A program made the position numbers and the translations under genes. Source: Augochlora pura (lineage: Eukaryota > Arthropoda > Insecta > Hymenoptera > Halictidae). Taken from it: a DNA stretch of 64,000 bases. The notes under the pieces are model-generated. The model was given only the letters and a program-made list of their open reading frames with translations, searched no databases and was not told where the DNA came from. The number at the start of each line of letters is the position of its first letter. Within the stretch, counting starts at the first letter, position 1. Positions 50,125 through 61,460 of the stretch are shown here, in pieces. The stretch covers positions 13,082,001 through 13,146,000 of the forward strand of contig NC_135774.1 in assembly GCF_028453695.1 (NCBI RefSeq). Direction: 5' to 3'.

Positions 50125-50370
50125 TTATACAGATTGAAGGTTGCGCTTTAAAATAAGCCCCTAAATATTGAAATACGATGGCTTTTAACTGTTTTATAAA
50201 ACAAAGATGGGGGACACGTTATAGAATCATGGGGTATTTTATATTATTATAAAGTCGATAGCATGACTCTGTTTCGAAATTCGATAAAATGGTTAGAAAA
50301 AATCGTATATTCAAATTTCGGTACTCGTTGTAAAGAGGAGACTTTGATCTTCAATTTAGTATAGTATATG
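50125..50370. repeat. Family A, one direct and one inverted unit
   Basis: Direct core near 50135: GAAGGTTGCGCTTTAAAATA then AGCCCC and ATACGATGG. Inverted core near 50298-50355: AAAAAATCGTATATTC, then GTACTCGTTGTAAAGAGGAG and ACTTTGATC. The units face each other about 170 bp apart. Confidence 0.65.
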
Positions 50371-51289
50371 TTCGATAAAATAATTTTCAGAATTTTTTTA
50401 AGATATTTTAATTTGATATATTTTTTAGGAAAATCGTGTCTTTTATTTTCTGACTGCACTGTTATAACAAAAATTATTTCCGATGTTATAAAAAAAATTA
50501 TAGATAAAAATGAACATATACGAATAAAAGTAGAAGCTTCGAGATATATATTGGCGTTTAGTTTATCGTCGTAGCAAATTTTGTAATGTAATTGCAGTAA
50601 TTTGAGTAATGGCAATGTTTGGAAAACTGGAAGTTCGTCGACGCTACTGTAAGACCTTCTCGCGTAGAATCGCAGAAGCCGCGGTCTGCCGTTCTTCCTG
50701 TATTTTCCTGGCAAGAGGTGGGAGCCCCACGGATCGGCCGGTGGAACGGGGGATTCGCGGCGCGCGGCGCGGCGTTATCTCATTGGTTAATTGCGACTGT
50801 CAACCGGGGGCCAGTGATTTACGGGGCCGCGGGCGAACGATATCCCGGCGTCCTTCTCGTACCACCGGCCATCCTAGATTATCGATTCTTCTCGTAGAAC
50901 CAGTTAGTTAACACGGCCGCGAACGCGCAGAGCAGATTCCGCGCGCCATTCGGAGGACCGTAATGGACGTGTAATAATGATTTATACCAGTTGGCCGGTG
51001 AAATCGCGCGCGACTCGAGTTCGTGGAAACCCGGCGGTTATCTGCCGGCTTAACGTTTCTTTAAGCCCCGGTCTCAAATTGAAAATTATTTACGATTCGA
51101 CCGGCCCGAAGATACGGAAAATACGCGCGCCAGCCGAGGAAAAATCGCAACCCTTCGGTGTCTCGCGCCCTAATGAACTCATGCCTTGTCAAAATGTCTG
51201 CTTGATTGCTGCTTCCATGATGTTAGTTAATTGAACGCTTAGTAATTGTAACGGGAGAATACTTTGCTAGATTAGGGATCAGCGGTGGG

Positions 51290-51960
51290 GGTTTATGTCT
51301 ATTAGAGTACAGGTTTTGCCCTTTAGAACGAGCCTAATTAGATTGCTATACCATTATTTTTTACGAAATTATAGTACGGCAAATATCTGCAATGTTTCGC
51401 TTGTGATTTTGAGGTGTTGGAATTTTCATTATCAGACCACTATTGACATCGTTGATTTTGCTAGGGCAAAATTATTCTTCAAAAATCGACTAGGTGGTAT
51501 CAAAGTAGAGACTTCTACCTTTAAAACAAGCCTAGTTGCATCTTTGTACGATTTTTTTTAAGGAAGTTATGATAAATCATAAATTAATCATTTTTCGCCT
51601 GCGACTTTGTAATTGGCAAATTAGTTATTTTTGGTCTGCTATTAACATTGTTCATTTTCACGGACCAAGAATAGTGTTTCAAAAAAAAAACAACTAAGGT
51701 GTTTTAAACTACAGACTTCAACCTTCAAAACGAGCCTAATCAGTTTGTCGTACGATTTTGTTCTCCTAAATTATACCATATCAAACATTAACAATTTATC
51801 GCCTTTGACTTCGCAGTCGTCGAATTAATGATAATCAGTCTACTGATTTTCACAAACCAAAAATAGTCTTCCAAAAAAAAAACAAGCGAGATACTAAAAA
51901 CTACAGACTTCAAGCTTCAAAATGAGCCCAACCGCATCATCCCACGATTATGTTCCACGT
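51290..51960 (+). repeat. Family A tandem array, four units
   Basis: Cores at 51311 (AGGTTTTGCCCTTTAGAACG), 51510 (GACTTCTACCTTTAAAACAA), 51714 (GACTTCAACCTTCAAAACGA) and 51906 (GACTTCAAGCTTCAAAATGA) are spaced 199, 204 and 192 bp. Conserved companions are AGCCTAATTAGAT, TTTGTACGATTTTTTTT, TTTCGCCTGCGACTTTG, CTATTAACATTGTTCATTTT and GGACCAAGAATAGTGTTTC. The last unit runs directly into a GC-rich block at about 51960. Confidence 0.9.
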
Positions 51961-52245
51961 CGCCGCACTAAATCAAACGTCAACAATTTCTCGCGAGTGA
52001 TTCATCGGTTCGCGTATTCTCATCGGCCTTATTATTTATTCGGTAGGAATATTCGCGGAAGAGATGGTCCCGGTAGATCCTGCTTTATTGAATTTCGCAT
52101 CAAGAGAATTATTGCCCGGGGTGGTACGCATGAAAGAAGCAATCCGCGATTGTCCCGCAATATCTTACTTCGATCGGTATCCGGTAATACGTTCTTTCGT
52201 TGTGGCCGGGGTCCGCGCGCGACTCTCCGCAAAGGAAAAAATAAA

Positions 52246-52325
52246 AGGATAAAAAAGGAACGAGAGGGAAAGAAAGAAAGGAGAAGGAGAAGGAGCCCCG
52301 AAATAAAAGAGGAGAAAAAGAGATG
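52246..52325 (+). repeat. Purine-rich tract
   Basis: About 80 bp of A and G with few pyrimidines (GGAAAGAAAGAAAGGAGAAG type), next to the GC-rich block. Confidence 0.85.
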
Positions 52326-54015
52326 GCGCGCACGGTGTGTGTGTGGTATCTGGCCCGCGACCTTATATACTTTTTTATTGTGCTACGACGCCGGTGTACT
52401 GGCTGCCGCAGATAGCGCCCATTATTCTGCCTCTTACGAACGACATGCGGACAATGAGAAACATGGGCCCACCCGCGGTTTAAGTGTCCCCATTGAAACG
52501 TGCAAATTCTGTTGCGATAGCCGTTCGCCTGCACCACGGCGATCATAGACGCTCCAATTACCTCGGCCGGCGTCGTTATGGCCGCCGCGGAATGCGAACG
52601 TTCGAAGAGGATTTTCATCGATCCCGTCACGAAATCCGTGCATTTCTCTCGGAAATATACTAATAACGTTCTATCGCTTCTATAATCATTGGCGAGACTG
52701 AAGAGATGACTGTACAGATATACCAGTTCGATGCTTTTATTAATAGCCATGGGGTAAAATTGTGTAACATTGTAGACTGTGAGTTTTATCCGTTTATAGC
52801 AATAATATTTATTTCTTTTCCGGAATATGAATATTGGATACATTTCTATGAAGGAATGTTAATTGTTCTCTGAGAATATTGTTATCAAATTATTTATAGT
52901 GTCACGAAATTAATTTAATTTAAATAGCTTCTGATTAAATCGCTGTGACGTTCGACAGTTCGTTAAAGGAGATTAAAATAGATTAAAATGACAGTCACTT
53001 AATAATTACATTTATTTCAGCTTAGTATGTTCTAAATTATAATTAAACAGTGTACTTTTATGTAAAATAAAAATTGTCTGAGTTAATTGCAAATTACCAA
53101 GCTGCATAGCAATTTCATCCATCGCTCAACTGTTTTAATTATCGCGATGGTATATTTAAATTATTTAAATATTTTCACTGTCTCTCTCTCCGTTTCTCTC
53201 TTACTATATATTGTCTTCTACATATTTTTATCAGAACTACAAAAAATCCCCAGCCTAATTATAATACATTCTCTCATAAATAAATATAATTTCAGCTGAG
53301 ATTTTCAAAAAATCAGAGATCAATAATTACGACCTGAAAAAAATAATTTCTCCAGCATCAATCCATGGATCGGCGTGTCCTCGAATACGCGTTATCATCG
53401 GACAGTCATCGTGGTCATCGTCACGTCATCGTAAACGAAAGAGCGAACGCGTGTCTCATGACCGAGCAGGCAAACGACGCGATCAATACCGATAGACAAT
53501 TCGATTACGACGACGCGGCGCCATTTGTTTCGCGAATACCGTAGAACGAGGGACATTCAATTCGCTGAACGGTCTCATTATGCAGCGTCTATGCACCCCG
53601 ACGCGAATACTATGGAAGAACACAGTGCTCTTTGATACTAAAAAGTCCCTCGCAGGCATCGCCGGGGCCCCAGAATGCCCCTTGAATGGACCCATTTCGC
53701 TCGACGGGGGTTCACCGGTAATACGTGATCATCTTAACGGACGCGCGAGCCGCAGACGCGTACAATCACGACGAGATATTACGTCCGTTATGTTATTCCG
53801 TGTCCCGTGTTCCGTTTGCCCTGCCCAACCCTCCTCTTGGAAACGTTTCATTCGGATCGAGAGCGATCCTTATCACCTAGACCGCCGGATTTCATGCATT
53901 CGCAGCGTCTTTGATCTCTTGTACGATCGATCGCTATCTCGGTCGGCGTGTGGCGAAAACTATCATAGAATGAAAAGCTGGCTTTTCATTATATTTTAGT
54001 AATTTTCTTTGTTAA

Positions 54016-54288
54016 CTCTTTGGGGTATGGTGGCATTTAAAATGGCTCAACTTTTTGATTTATGGTAATGTATGGTGGGGCATTTTTAGATCTGACTCGT
54101 AATGTTGCTATTCATCTTTTTAACTATTTAAGTCTCATTTTCTAATAACAAATTCGCTTGAATTATTATTTGTTTATGATTTAATATGCTCTCAAAAAGA
54201 AGATTCCAATTTTGTTTGATTAGAGACGCGACAAAATTTCTGAGCCACGTGGGTTTATTTATTTTTTGAAATCCTGTGCTTTAAAGAG
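54016..54288. mobile_element. Candidate TTAA-flanked miniature element
   Basis: TTAA at 54012-54015 and 54289-54292 bound a 273-bp AT-rich segment. The ends CTCTTTGGGGTATGG and (reverse complement of the right end) CTCTTTAAAGCACAGG share only the first six bases clearly. The structure fits the same TTAA-type class as 39895-40134, but the ends belong to a different subfamily and the interior does not match. A chance arrangement is possible because TTAA is common here. Confidence 0.45.
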
Positions 54289-57200
54289 TTAAATGATGAT
54301 CCAAGAGCTATTAGTATATAAATAATTGCAGCTTCCATAATAATTATTGAAGTCGTTGTTGAAAGTTCTTGCAAATAGTGCGAAATTCCAAGTAAAATAA
54401 AGAAATCCTTTTTTGACTCTCTTCCACCTAAATCGATATACTTGTCTACAATTTATAACTTTATTTTCTCGTAATAAATAATTTCACCAGAACGAAAAAT
54501 ACAATTAAAAGAGCAGAAATTTTATGCAAATAGTTATACAATTTTCTAAATATAGAACTTGCTCAGAAAATTGTTATAAAATCTTGAAAAACGCCAGAGA
54601 AAATATCAAATCATCTCTCGCCTTTATCTCATACTAAACAAGGAACACACTGTACATAATTAAAATCATAAAATTAACAATTAAGTTTAACTACATAGAA
54701 CTAAAATTAAACTCAGAAAATTAAAAGTAGAATTTTAAGACGTGGAAATTTTGCTTAAAATGTTAACATATGGTAGCAACAAATGCCTACAGAATTGCAA
54801 TCGTTGACCGCTGACCAAACTGTAGAAAGTTGTAACGTTGATAACGCGGCTCAGTTAAAATAACATCGCACCTATGACACCGCGAACATTTTCAGGCATT
54901 CCTGGCCCACGAATTCCTCTGTCCACAAACGCAATCGATAATTACAAGTGGACACTAACACCGTTGTCCCCGGTAACGTTGTTCGCGGCTCGCATTCCGC
55001 TCACGGAAAATTCCCGGCTGTGTTCCATTAGACGGTTCCATTTCTGGTGGCAATAACGCCGGCGAACAGGCGTCCGTGAGCCGTAACGCGCGTCACGGAA
55101 CAGCGTGTATCCTTGGCGCGGCGGTGTAATTAATATAATAATACAAATACCCGCGACACGTAACGACGTAATGGCGGATACGGGGCACGGCGCGGCGCGG
55201 CGGAATGGCGCTCGCGCGCAGATCGCCGTGAAATTGCCGCGCGCCGTGGAATTTGGAGCAGGTGAAAGAGACATCGGAGGAGCCCTGGAAGAGAGGATCG
55301 TCGATCCCTGGCCGATCCACGTCCCTACCTGCAACTACCTTGGGATCGATCAAATCGATCGACGGTGGTGAACTGTACCCGTATACAGGGTGGAGGCGAA
55401 ACCTTCGCGAGATTCGATGCTGCATTGTTGCGAAAGGGAAAATTAATTTTCAGAGGGCTCAGGTGAACTTTAAATCTTTTTATCTAAAATTGGTAGACTA
55501 TTTTTTTAAACAAGTATGTTAGTTAATAGTACAAGAGTTGAATGATGTGTGGTAATATTTTTACTGTGAAATCTGTAAAAATACCTGTGATTTGCAATTG
55601 AAAAAAGACACGATTTTTTAGTGTCCCAAATTTTCGATTTTGATGATAAATAAATAAGAAAATTTATTAGATAAAAATATTCCGTTTATCTACTATATAA
55701 AGTCATGTATAAATCTGCAAAATAATTAAACAAATTATGTTACAATTATGTTAAAATTCTGAAACTATACTTATTGTACAGTATACTTCAATATAATAAA
55801 TATACTGAATGTCTGATGCATTCATTTCGGAAATAAGTACATCGAACCATAAACATAGAAAATGTTAAAAAAATGTCGAGATACTGTCTTAACATATCCA
55901 ACATATTAATATAAATAATAAATATAAAACCATCGGTTTTGCTAGCAATAGTTACAAGATTTGCTAAGAATACCATAAATAAAAAGAAAGAAATCGTGTC
56001 AAAATTATAAAATGGACCTCGGAAAATTAATCGAATAAATTCGTCCACTGTAAAAATATTTACGTTATGCTATGTTATATAAATGTGTTTAGGCGATGAT
56101 TATTTTACAGATGAAGCGTCGACGGACAAATTTATTGCCCCACCGTGTATGTGGTTGCTTACCTGCGGCCGCCTACTACTACCGTCCGGTTCCTTCGTCC
56201 TGGAATTATTTTCATACTTTCACGTAAAGTGATTGTTTGGCTCGGGCCACCGGGGTCTGCTCCCTCGAGCATGAACGGGTCCGGTAATTAAATTTATATC
56301 GACGTCCGGACTATTGCCTCGCGGACAACGAGATCGCATTTGCTCCAACTTCGACGATTTTTCCATATTTTCTAATGCGAACCGCCATAATATTTCTTGG
56401 AAGAGTGCGTCATTCGTACAGACACTTCTGCGCGAATATATCGTACGCGGTAATTATGATATATTACTTATTCGTAATAATTTAATATTATGTATAGTTA
56501 TATGTATATCGAATACATTAATTATTTATATTATTATAGTAATTATATTATCATTTAGATCGATAAGAATTACAGAATTATTTATAGGAATTTATTTGTT
56601 GCGTTAAAAGATCGATTTATTTGGGATTGAAAGATGGAGGTTATGTCACCTGCGATGAAATTATTATAAGGCGAATTTCATGCGTTTGTAAGAAAAATTA
56701 TTAGAAATGTGATGACATTAAATATATGAAATATATAAAATTATATGAAATATGAAATATAAAACTGCGAAGACATAAAGAAAATTTAATGATGATAGCC
56801 TTACGCTATAATTATTAAAATTATATTTATCCAATTACCAATAACTGAGTCTCGAATTATTATCAATATTAGTAATATTATACTGTGTTAATATATTATT
56901 ATATTGTATAAATATGTCAGATTAACGCCAAACCCGCTTATTATTTATGCAATCCCACCTTAATAAACGAAAATCGTGTAACCATTAAACCACGGTTAAA
57001 TCGAACGCGAATAATGCGACTATCGAAACGCATTTATAAATTATAAGATCGAGGTCCGCGTCGCCAATAAAGGAGTCCCAATTACCGCGACTCCCTGCCA
57101 GCCAGAAAATCTCAATTTGTTTAAAGCACCGGCGGCGGCGTCTGACGAATGGCAAACGCCGTTTAGCGGAAAGGCGTCGGTTCCGTTTCTTATCGGGTTC

Positions 57201-57675
57201 GATGATAAAAGCGTTTCCCGGTGAACGGAGTCGATCGATCGGCCGATCCACCTACCTCGCGATGATCGATCCGCCGGGATCCGGTCCGGCGTCGGCCGAA
57301 AGAATCGGATAACGAAGATGTAAACAACGATAACGCGGCCGACGATTTATCGACGGGATCGGGAATCGTAACCGTGAAGCTTAATGGACTCGGGCGCGTG
57401 GAATAAATTAATTCCAGCGGACTAAGCCGTGGGGTGGTGGCACGGAGGGGGGCGAGTGGAGGAGATGCGTAACGGAACAAAGTGTTTTATACGCGGCTAC
57501 CATACACACGTGCGCGGGCTTGACGCGCCCGTTACACAGGCGTGTCCGCGATGAAAAATGTTGTGAAACAATCGCGTGGTGCACTGTGCTGTGTTCGGCT
57601 TCAACAGTTTGTTGCAATTATTTTATTTATTGTCTTAAGGAGTAGAAAGCATCTACGTATAAGTTCTGTATAATA

Positions 57676-57975
57676 TTTTTACTATTATTATGTTTATTGT
57701 TAATATTACTGCTGGTTATTCATTGTATAATTACTATAATTTTACGAGAACGAAGTGGATGGGATAAAAAGCTCATAAATGCATTTATAAATAATTATAA
57801 ATAGCATATATATTACTCACATTATTCATATATTACTCATTACTATTATTATATTTACTGTTATTATTATTATTGCTATAAATTCATTATATAATTACTA
57901 CAATCTCACAGAAACAAAATGGATAGGCTAAAAAATTCACAAATGAATTTATAAATATTAATAAATAGTATATAT
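57676..57975 (+). repeat. 164-bp tandem duplication
   Basis: TCATTGTATAATTACTATAA (57720) returns as TCATTATATAATTACTACAA (57884). Downstream, GAACGAAGTGGATGGGATAA pairs with AAACAAAATGGATAGGCTAA, followed by ATTTATAAATA and AAATAGYATATAT in both. Identity is about 80% by eye. Confidence 0.9.
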
Positions 57976-58280
57976 CCATTTAAATCATTTTACTTTGACA
58001 GAATTGTCTTTTTAATTATCAATTTAAATTACTTAGTCTTCTCGCAAGAATTTTATATTTTCCAGCAGATTTCTTACAACCTTTCTCCGTCAATTTATTA
58101 ACAATGCCGCGCACTGTGTTCGACGATTGCACAAATTTATTGCTCACGGTATCGCGAGCCAGTGTTTTCTACGATTAGTATTTTTAGATCTATTTTTAGC
58201 CGATCGGAAATAGCTCTATCGTATCTAGAAGAGAAACCGGGACTGGAAACACCGTAAATGTTTCACGGTAAGTGAATACG

Positions 58281-58366
58281 AAAAATGATCGAGCCCCCGG
58301 AGTCGAACCTTGATCGCAGCCGATTTTTCGTGACCGATCCAGAGCGTTGCATATACACAATGCCCA
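58281..58366 (-). promoter_or_regulatory. Possible Pol III type 2 signals (A-box-like, B-box, T-run)
   Basis: On the reverse strand GGTTCGACTCC (58309-58299) fits the B-box consensus of tRNA-type promoters. About 50 bp upstream TGGGCATTGTG (58366-58356) loosely resembles an A-box, and TTTTT (58285-58281) lies 13 bp downstream of the B-box as a potential terminator. A complete tRNA cannot be folded: the arms flanking the TTCGACT loop (CAAGG and CCGGG) do not pair as a normal T-stem and no acceptor partner is visible. A decayed tRNA-derived element or coincidence are both possible. Confidence 0.25.
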
Positions 58367-58939
58367 GCGCCCGCAGCGTTGCGATTTTACCTGATTAGCA
58401 CCGGCTGAGAGCGGCGCGAGAGAACTTTGGCGAACCGCCCACTTCCGGTTGACTTTTCCTGATCGCCGCGCAGAGACTTCAAGGACGTGTGACAATTGCT
58501 GGATCGTGGAACTTTGTGCATTTTTCTCAGACGATTACGATGATTAGAGAAAAGTTGAGTGGTCGTTGGAGATTGTTAATAACATTGTTTTAACGCAAAT
58601 GCAGCGCTCAGGCAAGAAATAGGAATTTTTATTTCGCGGTTTCTAGTTACTCGTGAGAAAAGATTTTATGCATTTGTGATGAAATATTTATCGTTAAGAA
58701 TAATAATAATATTGTTAAGAATAGTAATATGTAGTATTCTTGGATTGTTAAGATTAATTGGTATTAATATGTGATTAGTTACTGTTGAATTTTTACCAGT
58801 TAGTCGCGATTTTCAACTAAGCCTCTAACAATTTCTAATAATGTAGAATACTCTAATAATATAGATGTATAGGAAGATAATAAATTTTGTAAAATCAATG
58901 CAACCAATTAAAAATCGACAATCATTAATGAGTCCTTTC

Positions 58940-58990
58940 AATCGACGATTTCCAATAAATTTAATCAATCGATCCCTTAAATCGTCGATT
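58940..58990. repeat. 12-bp inverted repeat
   Basis: AATCGACGATTT (58940-58951) and AAATCGTCGATT (58979-58990) are exact reverse complements with a 27-base spacer, in AT-rich DNA. Confidence 0.8.
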
Positions 58991-59597
58991 TTTCGCTGGT
59001 TCAATCGTTTTCATCGATCGTTTAATCAAAATAAAAATTATAAACAATTGATCAGAATAAATAATATAATTTCTCCATTACATATTTCACTATTATTATT
59101 AACTATAATATATAAAAATCGAAAACCTTCAATTTTTTCAAAAACAGCGTAATTATCTCTTAGATACATAAACCCAACAACTCCTCCAATCCAACAAACT
59201 ATATTTTTATCAAATCATGGCATCTGCGTTTTTCTATAGAGTCTCAGATGTTCGCATAATCGGCCGCAGAATTTATTGAGTCGATAGCGAGAGCTCGGGC
59301 AAAGGCGACACGGTGCAAATGGCAGCATCCGGCGTACAAGGATCGAAATAGCGCGCGCGGAATCGCGAGTTAATTGAGAGATCCTCGGTCCTCGTCGGGT
59401 CTCCGTGGTGGTTTCTCGCGCGCAGAAGGAAGTGTCTCGGTTGTAGCGCGGTTCAGACCGAACTGAAACAGGTTGAGTTTAATGTTTGCCGGCGGCGCAA
59501 CCGCGGTAGGAATCGAATGAAATGCCGTTTGGGCTTGGCACGTTCGTCCGGCACTGAATCTTCTCGACGCCCACCATGTGTCGTCAATGTACTCGGG

Positions 59598-59893
59598 ATC
59601 TCTTTCTATCTTTCTCTTTCACTCTCTTCATCTATTACTCTCATCCTCTCCCTTTTTCTCTCTCTTCCTCACCCCTTCTCTCTCTTTCTGTTTTAGTCCC
59701 TTCCTCTCCCTTTCTCTCTTCATTTCTCTCTCTTTCTGTTTTAGTCCCTTCCTCTCCCTTTCTCTCTTCATTTCTCTCTCTTTCTGTTTTACTCTCTTCC
59801 TGTCCCTTTCTCTCCCTTTTTCTCTCTTTCTAATTTACTCTCTTCGTCTCCCTTTTTCTCTCCCTGTCTCTTCATTTCTCTCTTTCTATTCTA

Positions 59894-59927
<34 letters not shown>

Positions 59928-60024
59928 ATTACTCTCTTCCTATTTTACTCTCTTCGTCTTTTACTCTCTTTCTCTTTTACTCTCTTCCTCCCTCTCTCTC
60001 TCTTTCTCTCATTCTCTCGCACTC
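59598..60024 (+). repeat. Pyrimidine tract with a 48-bp tandem unit
   Basis: About 430 bp is almost wholly C and T on the plus strand. TTTCTGTTTTAGTCCC at 59685 recurs at 59733, and TTTCTGTTTTACTCTC at 59781, exactly 48 bp apart, with TTCCTCTCCCTTTCTC and TTCATTTCTC between. Downstream, ACTCTCTT recurs irregularly. Such mirror-like purine/pyrimidine DNA can form triplexes. It produces spurious Ser/Leu/Phe reading frames. Confidence 0.95.
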
Positions 60025-61438
60025 TCCGTTCCTCCCTTTAAACGCGTCCACGCGCGCTCGTCTATTCCGCGAACATCTTATAAGTCATTTCGACCAGTTC
60101 GACGCCGAGCCACGGCAACTTCCTCCTCGTCCGCCGCGAGAAACACCCCATCGGAGACCAGCCATTAACTTATTACCACCCACCTAATCTTTGTCTGGCG
60201 CTGTTCCCGTCGCCCGTATTGTTCCTTGTTTGCAAAACGTCCCGCCGACTTTGATTGGTCTCCGGCAATTAATTCCGCGGCCATTGTTCCCGATATTAAC
60301 GCCAGAACAAACGAACATTAATAGAATCGCCTTTTAGAAATCAAGAAACAATATTTTTCACGATTTTTTTATTTACAGCTAGTTTATTTATAGCTGGATT
60401 ATTGTAGGAGGATATTATATAGGAGGATTATAGTAATAATCGTTTCAGGTTCGCAATTTTTGGATTAATGTGGTATTGATTAATATAATGTTTATTAAGC
60501 TAGTATTAATTGATATAAATTTTGAAGTTGAAATAAAAGTTTTGCAAAGTGGTTCCAGAAAACAGAAATTCAATAAAAATAAATCGTTAATTTTATTAAT
60601 TTGAAAAGTTCAAAATACTGCAACAGTATTATTAAATTCTTTATATACTTTTTAATGTTGTATTTCAATTACAAAATAGCTTCTCACACCTACAATATTT
60701 TCCTTTTATACAATTTCGTCCATTTAATATATATACATATATAAAATTAATTCTTACAGCTATTACATTAGTTACAATTTCACCTTTACTTTAAATATAA
60801 ATTTGCTAACATAAATAATTTTAAAACACGATATAATAATTTTTACTAATGCCTCACAGTCGCCACTCAAAATCAAAGAATTACCAAGTCGCAAAACAGC
60901 TATAACAAAATTCTCAAAATGGCGATTAAGATTGTCAACTATTTCCACTCGAATCACTATAAAATCGAAGCTGCTTGGCAGCGTCGAATCACAATATGGA
61001 AGTGTATTATTTTCAGATAATGAAGACACGGCGCCTAACACCGCCGACATACGAAGCTGCGCGTGGATCGGGCTACCCGATCGGTAGCCTCATCGGCGGC
61101 GCTCGAATTTCAAGGAAGGAAGGCGTGACCGCGACAGAAATGAGCCGGCATTAGTGGCGTAACAATGGGTAAAGGGCCGCGCGTAAACAGGTAAGGTTTC
61201 CTCATAACGCCGGAGATATCATTACCCGTATCCGCGAGCGGGGCAATTTATTCGATAGCCGATCGACTTTTCAGATCGCCGATACTACTAACCGGCACCG
61301 ACCCGTGATTTACACGTGATACGAGACCGGGGGGATCGGCCACGTTCCGGAACACCGTTGCGCCAGTGTGCGATCAATTTGACACAATCTGTTAAGCGGG
61401 CCATTGTGATTTGCTCGTGGCGGGCCCTTGTTTAACAA

Positions 61439-61460
61439 GAGAAAGAGAGAGAGAGAGAGA
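61439..61460. repeat. (GA)n microsatellite
   Basis: About 22 bp of GA with one extra A. Confidence 0.95.

Larger units (their letters stand above)
47181..51970. other. Noncoding stretch bounded by two long family A arrays
   Basis: Family A arrays at 47190-47890 and 51290-51960 enclose GC-rich blocks at about 47960-49080, 49700-50040 and 50630-51240, AT-rich DNA at 49090-49690, and a family A pair at 50125-50370. The reverse frame 50247-50714 (155 codons) begins in GC-rich DNA and continues through AT-rich DNA with a Lys/Ile-rich composition; no domain is visible and it overlaps the family A pair. No gene is called. Confidence 0.7.
51971..56130. other. Noncoding stretch with GC-rich blocks and one TTAA element
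   Basis: GC-rich blocks lie at about 51920-52680, 53360-53990 and 54840-55440. AT-rich DNA fills 52850-53340, 54300-54830 and 55450-56090. The forward 51922-52548 (208 codons) and reverse 52109-52843 (244 codons) frames overlap antisense over about 440 bp, pass through a purine-rich tract and read as low-complexity Lys/Glu/Arg or Phe/Ser/Leu there. I treat both as chance. 53399-53435 repeats GTCATCG words. Confidence 0.7.
56131..60340. other. Noncoding stretch with tandem duplication and pyrimidine tract
   Basis: GC-rich blocks lie at about 56130-56440, 56930-57600, 58090-58500, 59230-59570 and 60030-60330. AT-rich DNA at 56450-56920 is mostly TTATA and AATAT strings, 57676-57975 is a 164-bp duplication, and 58560-59200 is AT-rich with AATCGACGATTT words. 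59598-60024 is a long pyrimidine tract; the 196-codon forward frame over it is Ser/Leu/Phe low complexity and not a gene. Confidence 0.7.

Noticed and set aside
52109..52843. Reverse-strand open frame of 244 codons
   Set aside because: It is antisense to another long open frame (51922-52548), crosses a purine tract that yields low-complexity Phe/Ser/Leu, and shows no domain.
59578..60168. Forward open frame of 196 codons rich in Ser, Leu and Phe
   Set aside because: It is a direct translation of the pyrimidine tract; apparent membrane-like segments come from CTC and TTT codons.
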